Source: Streptomyces camelliae
GTDB lineage: Bacteria > Actinomycetota > Actinomycetes > Streptomycetales > Streptomycetaceae
Direction of reading: 5' to 3'
Length of the DNA stretch: 64,000 nucleotides
Assembly (NCBI RefSeq): GCF_027625935.1
Contig: NZ_CP115300.1
Location: 1,488,001 to 1,552,000, forward strand
The notes under the pieces were generated by a model that was given only the letters and a program-made list of their open reading frames with translations, was not told the DNA's origin and searched no databases. A program made the translations under genes and the position numbers. Each line of letters opens with the position of its first letter. Positions within the stretch are counted from its first letter, which is position 1. Positions 8,008 through 15,672 of the stretch are shown in pieces.

Positions 8008-10008
8008 CTACGCCGGGACGTGCCGAGCCACCCCCGGTACGCGGACGCCGTTCACGGCCGTCGGCGTGGGAGTCCTGCCCGTGCTGCCGGAGGTGGCGCG
8101 AGTGAACGCGGACGCGCCGCCGACCAGCGGAAGGCCGGCCGTCGTACCGGCCAGGTCGATCGTGAGGGTCGGCTTCGTGGACGGGGGGTCGATGAGGTCC
8201 TTGTCCGTGCCCGCGATGATCAGCGCCAGCCGGTGCCCCTTCGGGACGACGTGATCGGTCGCCGCCAGACGGAGAGTCATCGTGTACGCCTTGCCCGGGG
8301 TGAGCGGGACGCCCTTGCCGAGGGAGGCGTAGTGGCCGAGGTCGGCCCAGCCTCGGCTGAACACGGTGTAGTCCACCGTGGCTGTCTTGGCCTTGGTCTC
8401 CTTGAAGCAGGCGCTGTCCCCGGCCGTGCTCTCGCCCCAGCAGGTGCGGCTTTTCAGCGTGGTGATGCCCTCGGCGGCATCGGCGTAGTCCCGGATGGTG
8501 TCGGGGCCGAGGTCGACCAGGACGGCGGACAGGTGGGCCGAGGCGGTGGTCGGGGTCGCCGTCACCGTCACTGTGGACGAACCGGACAGGCGCAGGTCGT
8601 GCGTGAGCGGTGCGGTGAGGAAGCCCGCCTTCTCCGGGGTGGGCGCGGTGAGGTGGGCCGCCCACTCGGTCTCGCTCAGCTTCGGGTCGTCGGTGAAGGC
8701 CGAGGTGCCGGTCGCGGGGCGCAGGCCGAGTGTGCCGACGCCGGGCTCGGTGCCGGGGGCCGGGTACAGGACGGTGATGCGGGTGGTCTGCGGGGGCCAG
8801 ACCCGGGAGGTCACCCACTGGTCGGGGTGGCGTTCGATGTCGGCCATCGGCTCGCGGTCGATGCCGTTGTCGTAGCCGAGGAGTTCGTGGTCGAACCAGC
8901 GGTGCAGGGTGTCGACCCAGGCGCCGCGCCGGTAGTCGAACGGGTCGACGTGCCCGGTCTGGGAGAGCCAGATCTTGCGCTTCACACCGTGTTTCGCCAG
9001 GGCGTCCCACCACTGTCCGAAGTGTTTGGTGCGCACGTTGAGGTCCTGCATCCCGTGCACGAGGAACACGCTCGCGCGCACCTTGGCCGCGTTCCCGACG
9101 TAGTCCCGCTCGGTCCACAGCGGTGTCCAGTCGCCGCTGCGCGGGCTGCCGTCGGTGAGTTTCTTCTGTACGGCCGCGCAGTGGGCCTTGGCCGCGTCGC
9201 TCTCGACGTAGCCGGCCAGCTCGGCGGGGCCGCCGTCGTACAGCGGGGCGCCTTGCGCGAAGTAGTAGTCGTACCAGGAGGAGATGCCGCTGATCGGGAC
9301 GATGGTCTTCAGGCCCTTGACGCCCGTCGCGGCGACGCCGTTGGCGATCGTGGCGTCCCAGCTCTTGCCGATCATGCCTGTGGTGCCGTTGGTCCAGGTC
9401 GCCTTGACGGTCTGCGTGCCGGTGCGGCTGGTGTACGCGCGGGCGCGGCCGTTCAGCCAGTCGACGACCGCTTTCGCGGACTGGATGTCGGAGCGGCCGC
9501 CGACGTCCGTACAGCCGTCGGAGCGGTTGGTGCCGGCGAGGTCGACGCCGACGAAGGCGTAGCCGCGGGGCACGAAGTAGTTGTCGTAGAACAGCGGCAT
9601 CTGGACGACACGGCCCTGCGCGTCGTACGTCTTGACCTGGCTCTCGTTGCCGCGTCCGCAGCAGGAGAAGTAGGGGCTCGCGTCCATGACGACGGGCACC
9701 TTGCGGCCCTGCCGGGCGGGTTCGGCGGGCCGGACGATGTCGGCGGCGACCCGGTCGGTCTTTCCGTCGCCGTCCCCGTCGAGGCCGGTGTCCACCCAGA
9801 CGGACTCGCGGATGGCGTGGGCGTAGGAGTAGACGGGCCGGCTCTCGCGGGGTGTCCCGCTGGCGCGGCCGGCGGCCTGTGCGGCGGCCGGGGTGAGGAA
9901 GGCGGCCGTCAGGATGACGGCGACCGCTGTCGCGAGCGCTCTCCAGATCGTGAAGCGCGTGCGTATCCGCGGGTGTATCCGCGTGCGTGTCGGCGTGCTT
10001 TTCGGCAT
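8008..10008 (-). CDS. secreted Xaa-Pro dipeptidyl-peptidase, S15/CocE family
   Basis: This 666-residue exported alpha/beta hydrolase would release X-Pro dipeptides from peptides or hydrolyse related acyl substrates. A long basic N-terminus is followed by a hydrophobic stretch (AVAVILTAAFLTPAAAQAAG), giving a cleavable Sec signal. The nucleophile serine lies in TTGMIGKSWDATIANG (G-K-S-W-D), the acid is probably downstream near LVHGMQDLNV, and the catalytic histidine lies in SQTGHVDPFDYR. The C-terminal part from about residue 400 is the jelly-roll domain typical of the family. The cysteine pair FSCCGRG near the front is typical of actinobacterial members. It diverges from a secreted M1 peptidase. 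Confidence 0.9.
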   Translation of the reverse strand: MPKSTPTRTRIHPRIRTRFTIWRALATAVAVILTAAFLTPAAAQAAGRASGTPRESRPVYSYAHAIRESVWVDTGLDGDGDGKTDRVAADIVRPAEPARQGRKVPVVMDASPYFSCCGRGNESQVKTYDAQGRVVQMPLFYDNYFVPRGYAFVGVDLAGTNRSDGCTDVGGRSDIQSAKAVVDWLNGRARAYTSRTGTQTVKATWTNGTTGMIGKSWDATIANGVAATGVKGLKTIVPISGISSWYDYYFAQGAPLYDGGPAELAGYVESDAAKAHCAAVQKKLTDGSPRSGDWTPLWTERDYVGNAAKVRASVFLVHGMQDLNVRTKHFGQWWDALAKHGVKRKIWLSQTGHVDPFDYRRGAWVDTLHRWFDHELLGYDNGIDREPMADIERHPDQWVTSRVWPPQTTRITVLYPAPGTEPGVGTLGLRPATGTSAFTDDPKLSETEWAAHLTAPTPEKAGFLTAPLTHDLRLSGSSTVTVTATPTTASAHLSAVLVDLGPDTIRDYADAAEGITTLKSRTCWGESTAGDSACFKETKAKTATVDYTVFSRGWADLGHYASLGKGVPLTPGKAYTMTLRLAATDHVVPKGHRLALIIAGTDKDLIDPPSTKPTLTIDLAGTTAGLPLVGGASAFTRATSGSTGRTPTPTAVNGVRVPGVARHVPA

Positions 10009-10150
10009 GCGCGGACGGTACTCCGGTCAACTCCCGTGCAGAAGAGGGCTTCAGGGCGACCCGGGTGACGCATGACGGCTGAATGGCGATCGTGTGACAG
10101 CGGGTGCTGTGGACAGGCCAGGGGTCACAGGGAATGAATAGGCTCCGGAA

Positions 10151-10176
10151 AGATCCACCGAACAGATCCACCGAAC
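10151..10176. repeat. 13-bp tandem duplication
   Basis: AGATCCACCGAAC occurs twice head to tail, between the divergent S15 and M1 peptidase genes and about 30 bases ahead of the M1 start. It may be a duplicated regulator site or a simple slippage product. Confidence 0.7.
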
Positions 10177-10207
10177 GGACTTGCATTCCCGACGACTTGG
10201 AGCTGAC

Positions 10208-11710
10208 GTGCACCGCAGAATCATCGCGCCGGGCGCACTCGCGGCGGCCTCCGTCCTGCTGGCGATCCCGGCATCGGCCGCGAGCTACTCCCCCGGCGCG
10301 CCGGGCATCGGCGACCCCTACTACCCGTACTACGGCAACGGCGGCTACGACGTCTCGCACTACGACCTGAGGCTGCAGTACCAGCCGAAGACGGACGAGC
10401 TGCAGGGCACGGCGACGATCCTGGCGAAGACCACCCAGGACCTGTCCAGCTTCGACCTGGACTTCCTGCTGGACGTCAGCGACGTACGGGTCAACGGCGC
10501 CGAGGCCGCGTTCACCACCTCCGGGCAGCACGAACTGGTCATCACGCCGAAGACGCCGCTGGCCAAGGGCACGCCGATCACCGTCGTCGTCCGCTACAGC
10601 GGGGTGCCGTCGACGAAGACCGCCTACGGCTTCAACACCTGGCACCGCACGCCCGACGGCGCCGTGGCCGCCGACGAGCCCGAGGCCGCCTGGTGGTGGT
10701 TCCCGAGCAACGACCACCCGAGCGACAAGGCCACCTACGACGTGTCGGTGGCCGTGCCGGACGGCACCCAGGCCATCTCCAACGGCACACTGCAGTCGAC
10801 CAGTTCGAAGCTGGGCTGGACCCGCTACAACTGGCGGCAGAACAAGCCGCAGGCGACCTATCTGGCCACGCTCGCCATCGGAAAATTCGACATCACCACC
10901 AGCACCTCCGACGGCGGTGTGCCGGTCGTCAACGCCTACAGCCAGGACCTCGGCGACAACGACGGCGCCGCGCGGGCGAGCGTGGAGCGCACCGGGGAGA
11001 TCGTCGACTGGCTGAGCAACTACTTCGGGCCGTATCCGTTCAGCTCGGCCGGCGGGTATGTACCGAACACCACCACCGGGTACGCGCTGGAGACGCAGAC
11101 CCGGGTGTACTACAGCCCCAAACAGTTCGCCAATGGCTCCAACACCTCCGTGGTCGTGCACGAGCTGGCCCACCAGTGGTACGGCGACGACGTGTCGCTC
11201 AAGGGCTGGAAGGACATCTGGATCAACGAGGGCTTCGCCCGGTACGCGCAGTGGCTGTGGTCCGAGCACGAGGGCGAGGGCACGACGCAGCAGCTGGCGG
11301 ACTACGTGTACGCCTCGCACCCGGCCGACGACCCGTTCTGGAAGGTCGAGCCCGGCGACCCGGGCCCGGACAACCAGTTCGACATCGCCGTCTACGACCG
11401 GGGCGCGGCCGCGATCCAGGCGCTGCGTAACGAGGTCGGCGACGACGCGTTCTTCGCCATCCTGAAGGGCTGGCCGAAGGAGCACGCATACGGCAACGCC
11501 TCGGTGGCCGACTTCCAGCGGTACGCCGAGCAGGTGTCCGGCAAGCCTCTCGCCGCGCTGTTCGACACCTGGCTGTTCCAGCCGTCGAAGCCGGCCGTGG
11601 CCGCGGCCCGCGCGGTGTCCCTGGCGAAGCCGGGTACGACGGCGGCCCAGCCGAAGTCCTGGAAGAAGATCGAGGCGACGAACGACCTCCACGACACGCA
11701 CGGGCACTGA
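10208..11710 (+). CDS. secreted M1 family zinc aminopeptidase
   Basis: This 500-residue protein is an exported M1 metallopeptidase. The signal peptide is MHRRIIAPGALAAASVLLAI followed by PASAAS. The zinc site is VVVHELAHQWYGDDVSLKG (HExxH) with the third ligand in WINEGFARYAQW, and the downstream catalytic tyrosine is probably in AVYDRGAAAIQAL. It is shorter than cytosolic PepN and lacks the large C-terminal helical domain, as is usual for secreted actinomycete members. GTG 10208 is chosen for the GGAG at 10199 and the signal peptide; TTG 10181 is an in-frame alternative. With the divergent S15 enzyme it points to extracellular peptide scavenging. Confidence 0.92.
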   Translation: MHRRIIAPGALAAASVLLAIPASAASYSPGAPGIGDPYYPYYGNGGYDVSHYDLRLQYQPKTDELQGTATILAKTTQDLSSFDLDFLLDVSDVRVNGAEAAFTTSGQHELVITPKTPLAKGTPITVVVRYSGVPSTKTAYGFNTWHRTPDGAVAADEPEAAWWWFPSNDHPSDKATYDVSVAVPDGTQAISNGTLQSTSSKLGWTRYNWRQNKPQATYLATLAIGKFDITTSTSDGGVPVVNAYSQDLGDNDGAARASVERTGEIVDWLSNYFGPYPFSSAGGYVPNTTTGYALETQTRVYYSPKQFANGSNTSVVVHELAHQWYGDDVSLKGWKDIWINEGFARYAQWLWSEHEGEGTTQQLADYVYASHPADDPFWKVEPGDPGPDNQFDIAVYDRGAAAIQALRNEVGDDAFFAILKGWPKEHAYGNASVADFQRYAEQVSGKPLAALFDTWLFQPSKPAVAAARAVSLAKPGTTAAQPKSWKKIEATNDLHDTHGH

Positions 11711-11805
11711 CCGCGGGCACTGACCCCGGGGGCTCGGGGCGGTCCAGGGGTCTCGTGGCCGAGGGACTCGGTGACCTGGGCTCGGCGACCTAGGGGCTCG
11801 GTGGC
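11711..11805. repeat. degenerate GGCTCGG-rich direct repeats
   Basis: The gap between the convergent M1 peptidase and PfkB kinase genes is built from imperfect repeats around CCTAGGGGCTCGGTGG, seen about four times with changes. No clean hairpin is visible. Confidence 0.5.
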
Positions 11806-12723
11806 CTAGGGTCTCGGCTCCGCCGCCCGCTTGAGGAGCCGGTCCCGGCCTATCGCGTCCGCGCGGGAGGCCGGGACCGTGCAGGCGTAGGCCCCGGCGA
11901 AGGCGCCGTAGCGGGCGCAGGTCGCGGGCGGCTCGCCGGTGAGGCGGCCGTAGAGGAACGCGGCGGCGAAGGCGTCGCCCGCGCCGTTGGAGTCGACCAC
12001 CGGCGCGGGCGGGGTCTCGGCGGGCACCCGGGTCAGCTCGCCATCGGCCAGCAGATACGCGCCCTCGGCCCCGGCGGTGGCGACGACGGTCCGGGCCCGG
12101 CCCTCACAGGCGATCCGCCGCATGGTCCGCTCGGGGTCGGCCAGGGAGGCGGCCGACAGGAAGACGACGTCGGCGGCGAGGGCGAACGGCTCGTGGTAGG
12201 GATTCTCGCCGTCCCAGTCGTGCAGGTCCGTGGACAGCGGCACGCCGGTCGCGGCCAGCACCGGCAGGGCCTCGGCGCAGGGCTGGGTGATGGTCACGTG
12301 GACGTGCCGGCTCGCGGTGGCGAGCGTGCGCAGCGTCTCCTCCGGGAAGCGGTCGCCGGGACGGGCGCGGCTGGTGTCGTACAGGGACAGGCGGCGGCCG
12401 TCGGGACCGACGAGATTGACCGCGCGCTTGGTGCCGGCGGGTTGCGGGAGCGCGGTGAGGGCGATGTCGTGCTCGCGGTGCAGTGCGCGCACGAGGTCGC
12501 CCTCGGGGTCGTCGCCCAGCAGGTCGAGGTGGTGGGTGCGCAGGCCGAGGGCGGCGAGCCCCAGCGCGACGAAGTCGCCGGTCTGTCCGGCCCGGGTGCG
12601 GATCCCGGAGTCGATCATGTAACTGTCGGCGTACGGCAGGGGCAGCTCGGGGACGTGGACGACCGTGTCCACACCGGCCCCGCCCAGCACCAGCACATCC
12701 GTGGCCTCACTCTGTGAGGTCAT
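11806..12723 (-). CDS. PfkB family carbohydrate kinase
   Basis: This 305-residue cytoplasmic kinase has the ribokinase-like fold. The N-terminal part has DVLVLGGAGVDTVVHVPELP and a glycine-rich substrate segment (RTRAGQTGDFVALGLAALGL). The C-terminal signature is VVDSNGAGDAFAAAFLYG, with the catalytic base Asp and the anion hole GAGD. The family phosphorylates sugars or nucleosides such as ribose, fructose phosphate or adenosine; the substrate here is unknown. ATG 12723 overlaps the stop of the macro-domain gene by four bases (ATGA), so the two are translationally coupled. That suggests a ribose or nucleoside substrate connected with ADP-ribose turnover (inference). Confidence 0.88.
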   Translation of the reverse strand: MTSQSEATDVLVLGGAGVDTVVHVPELPLPYADSYMIDSGIRTRAGQTGDFVALGLAALGLRTHHLDLLGDDPEGDLVRALHREHDIALTALPQPAGTKRAVNLVGPDGRRLSLYDTSRARPGDRFPEETLRTLATASRHVHVTITQPCAEALPVLAATGVPLSTDLHDWDGENPYHEPFALAADVVFLSAASLADPERTMRRIACEGRARTVVATAGAEGAYLLADGELTRVPAETPPAPVVDSNGAGDAFAAAFLYGRLTGEPPATCARYGAFAGAYACTVPASRADAIGRDRLLKRAAEPRP

Positions 12724-13208
12724 CCCCCGCCCTCCCCGTGGTCGTATACCGTCACCGCGATCCCGCGTTTCACCAGCCGCTCGGTGATGAGCGGTTCTAT
12801 GCGGGACCACTTGCCGCCGGCCAGACCGCAGCCTATGCGGGGCATGTGCACGGACGCGCCGCGTTCGGTCACCTCGTCTGCGAGGCGGGCGAGGGCGGTG
12901 TCGATCGCCTCGTAGCGGACGGGGACGCCCTTGCTGCCCGTCCTGATCCCACGCTGGCCGATCATGTTGGCCACCCACACGTACGGCTCGACCCGGACCA
13001 GCTGGACCGCGCCCAGTCCGAAGTCGTTGTGCGCGCGGTCGCGGTGCCAGGCGCGGTACGCCCGCTCCGGCTCCGGCCAGCGGCGCGAGAGGGCGAGGAC
13101 GAAGCCCTTGCCCCAGCCGCCCAGGTCGTTGCAGACATGGGCGATCACCTTGGCGCCCTTGACCGACGGAACGGTGGCGTCACCCCGGATGTATGTGATC
13201 CCCGACAT
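12720..13208 (-). CDS. macro domain protein (ADP-ribose binding/hydrolysing)
   Basis: This 162-residue stand-alone macro domain would bind ADP-ribose or remove it from substrates in the cytoplasm. Family landmarks are IAHVCNDLGGWGKGFVLAL (the adenine/ribose loop with the conserved Asn and Gly-rich segment) and VHMPRIGCGLAGGKWSRIEP (the diphosphate loop). The WGKGF and IGCGLAGGKW pattern fits the ALC1/OARD1-like branch, some members of which deacylate ADP-ribose or remove it from nucleobases or glutamate. It overlaps the PfkB kinase start and lies 42 bases behind the amino acid permease gene on the same strand. Confidence 0.9.
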   Translation of the reverse strand: MSGITYIRGDATVPSVKGAKVIAHVCNDLGGWGKGFVLALSRRWPEPERAYRAWHRDRAHNDFGLGAVQLVRVEPYVWVANMIGQRGIRTGSKGVPVRYEAIDTALARLADEVTERGASVHMPRIGCGLAGGKWSRIEPLITERLVKRGIAVTVYDHGEGGG

Positions 13209-13250
13209 GACGCCACCGTAGGCGATGCCACTGACAGTGGCTCTGACCTG

Positions 13251-14717
13251 CTACTTCGTCAGCTGCGCCAGTTCCTTGTCGGCGTTCGCGGACACCCGGC
13301 GACGCACGCCGAACCAGCCGGCGACCAGCATGACGGCGATCACCGGGATCAGCAGAATGGTCTTGCGGCCGACATCGGGGTCGTTCCACATCATGCCGAG
13401 ACAGACCAGCAGGAAGGCGATCGTGGCGATCTCGGTGACGGGGCTGAACTTCAACTGGAAGTGCGGCCGGGTCACCAGGCCCTCGCGGGCGCGGCGGACG
13501 AAGACCATGTGGCAGATCATGATGATCACCCAGGTGCTGATGATGCCGAGGGAGGCGACGTTCAGCACGATCTCGAAGGCCTGGCTGGGCATCAGGTAGT
13601 TCAGGCCGACGCCGAGCACGCAGACCGCGCAGGTCAGCAGGATGCCGCCGTAGGGCACCTGGCTGCGGCTCATCTTGGCGGTGAACTTGGGGGCGGAGCC
13701 CGCCATGGCCATCGAGCGCAGGATGCGGCCGGTGGAGTACAGGCCGGAGTTCAGTGAGGACATGGCGGCGGTCAGGACGACGAGGTTCATCACGTCACCG
13801 GCCGCCGGGACACCGATCTTGGACAGGACGGTGACGAACGGGCTCTCGTCGGCGGAGTACACCGAGCCGGGCAGCAGCAGCGCGAGCAGGACGACCGAGC
13901 CGACGTAGAACAGGCCGACGCGCCACATGATCGAGTTCACCGCGCGCGGGACGATCTTCTCCGGCTCGGCGGTCTCGCCGGCGGCCACGCCGACCAGCTC
14001 CAGCGCGGCGTACGCGAAGATCACGCCCTGCATGACCAGGACGACCGGCATCAGACCGTGCGGGAAGATGCCGCCGTGGTCGGTGATCACGCTCAGGCCG
14101 GGGGTGTGGCCGCCGACCTTGTGCTGGGTGGCGAGCAGGAAAATGCTGACCAGCATGAAGCCGACGATGGTGGCGACCTTGATGATCGCGAACCAGAACT
14201 CCATCTCGCCGAAGATCTTCACCGAGATCAGGTTCACGGCGAGGACCACCGCGAGGGCGATCAGCGCCAGCACCCACTGCGGGATCGAGGTGAAGAAGCT
14301 CCAGTAGTGCGTGTAGAGCGCGATCGCGGTGATGTCGGCGATGCCGGTGGTCGACCAGTTCAGGAAGTACATCCAGCCGGCGACGTAGGCGCCCTTCTCA
14401 CCGAGGAACTCGCGCGCGTAGCTCACGAAGGAGCCGGAGGACGGCCGGTACAGGACCAGCTCGCCCAGGGCGCGCACGACGAAGAAGGCGAAGACGCCGC
14501 AGACCAGGTAGGCCAGGGCGAGCGCCGGGCCGGCGTTGTGCAGTCGGCCGCCGGCTCCGAGGAGGAGACCGGTGCCGATCGCACCGCCGATGGCGATCAT
14601 GTTGATGTGGCGGGCCTTGAGGTCCTTGCTGTAACCGGCGTCGCCCGCGTCCGCGGGCGTTGCGGCCGCCTGCGCAGGGGCTACGGCCTGTGCCGAATCC
14701 ACGGCGTCCTTGCTCAC
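13251..14717 (-). CDS. amino acid permease, APC superfamily
   Basis: This 488-residue inner-membrane transporter has about 12 hydrophobic segments. The APC signature is at the first helix: DLKARHINMIAIGGAIGTGL, followed by the conserved SFVSYAREFLGEKGAYVAGW region. The layout matches the AnsP/GabP/CycA group of proton-coupled amino acid permeases; substrate preference cannot be read from the sequence, and asparagine or GABA are possible. GTG 14717 is chosen because AGGAAAG lies just upstream; the open frame further upstream has no family similarity. It diverges from a MerR regulator and heads a possible operon with the macro and PfkB genes. Confidence 0.9.
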   Translation of the reverse strand: MSKDAVDSAQAVAPAQAAATPADAGDAGYSKDLKARHINMIAIGGAIGTGLLLGAGGRLHNAGPALALAYLVCGVFAFFVVRALGELVLYRPSSGSFVSYAREFLGEKGAYVAGWMYFLNWSTTGIADITAIALYTHYWSFFTSIPQWVLALIALAVVLAVNLISVKIFGEMEFWFAIIKVATIVGFMLVSIFLLATQHKVGGHTPGLSVITDHGGIFPHGLMPVVLVMQGVIFAYAALELVGVAAGETAEPEKIVPRAVNSIMWRVGLFYVGSVVLLALLLPGSVYSADESPFVTVLSKIGVPAAGDVMNLVVLTAAMSSLNSGLYSTGRILRSMAMAGSAPKFTAKMSRSQVPYGGILLTCAVCVLGVGLNYLMPSQAFEIVLNVASLGIISTWVIIMICHMVFVRRAREGLVTRPHFQLKFSPVTEIATIAFLLVCLGMMWNDPDVGRKTILLIPVIAVMLVAGWFGVRRRVSANADKELAQLTK

Positions 14718-14902
14718 GGGTGGTACCACTTTCCTGGTGCGCCCGGACCTCGTGGGCCCAGGGGGCTTGCTTTCTTGGCCCGCACCACCCTGGTGAGTCG
14801 CGGCACAGACCAAGCCAGCAGCTTCCCAGAGAGATCGCCGGATATGCGGTGGCCTACGTCACAGAGCGTTACTTCTCACACGATCCACCCGGTGATCACA
14901 GA

Positions 14903-14938
14903 CTGTTCACCACGGGTTTCACACTTCTGGTGAGACAG
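14903..14938. promoter_or_regulatory. imperfect inverted repeat before merR-type gene
   Basis: CTGTTCACCA and TGGTGAGACAG are complementary apart from one inserted base and are separated by 15 bases. They lie 15-50 bases ahead of the MerR gene, in the region shared with the divergent permease. This could be the operator of the MerR regulator (inference). Confidence 0.35.
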
Positions 14939-14952
14939 CGATACTGCTGCAC

Positions 14953-15672
14953 ATGACGACCGACGCCACGAGCGACACCGGGGAGCAGACCCTCACCATC
15001 GACGAGCTGGCCGCCCGCGCGGGCGTCACGGTCCGCACCGTCCGCTTCTACGGCAGCAAGGGGCTGCTCCCGCCGCCGGAGATCGGTCCGCGCCGGGTGG
15101 GCCGGTACGGCACCGGGCATGTGGCGCGGCTGGCCCTCATCGAGGAGCTCCGGCAGCAGGGCATGACACTGGCGGCGATCGAACGCTATCTGCGGCAGCT
15201 GCCGCCCGGCCTCAGCCCGCACGACCTTGCCATTCACCGCGCGGTCGTCGCCTCCTGGGCGCCGGACGCGGTGGACACCGTGTCCCGGCAGGAGCTGGAG
15301 CGGCGGGCCGGGCGGCCCCTGTCCGCCGAGGACGTGGAGCGGCTCGCCGCGATGAACGTCGTCATGGCGGCCGGCGATGACACCTTCCGGGTCGACTCCG
15401 GGCTGCTCCGGCTCGGGGTGCGGCTCCTCGACGTCCCGCTGTCGCAGGAGGCGATCCTCGCGGCGCGCACCGTGCTCATCGAGCACTCGCGCGCCGCGGC
15501 CCGTGAACTGTCCCAGCTCTTCCGCGGCGAGGTGGCCGAGCGTGCCGCGCGGGACGTGAAGTCCCTGTCGGCGCACATGCACCCGCTGGTGGTACAGGCG
15601 CTGCTGACGACGTTCCAGCGGTCGCTGCGGGAAGAGCTGAGCGAGTGGGTCACCGGGTCAGGAACGGACTGA
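14953..15672 (+). CDS. MerR family transcriptional regulator
   Basis: This 239-residue regulator has a winged HTH in its first 75 residues (LTIDELAARAGVTVRTVRFY, then GSKGLLPPPEIG and GRYGTGHVARLALIEELRQQ). The C-terminal part of about 150 residues is helical and lacks the cysteine pattern of metal sensors. It resembles actinobacterial MerR regulators with an uncharacterised effector domain. It is divergent from the amino acid permease gene and may control it. Its last 15 bases overlap the end of the convergent FadB-type gene. Confidence 0.88.
   Translation: MTTDATSDTGEQTLTIDELAARAGVTVRTVRFYGSKGLLPPPEIGPRRVGRYGTGHVARLALIEELRQQGMTLAAIERYLRQLPPGLSPHDLAIHRAVVASWAPDAVDTVSRQELERRAGRPLSAEDVERLAAMNVVMAAGDDTFRVDSGLLRLGVRLLDVPLSQEAILAARTVLIEHSRAAARELSQLFRGEVAERAARDVKSLSAHMHPLVVQALLTTFQRSLREELSEWVTGSGTD

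Noticed and set aside
7664..11707. Minus-strand ORF of 1347 codons
   Set aside because: It runs antisense or out of frame through three real genes and the hexamer array; open only because of high GC content.
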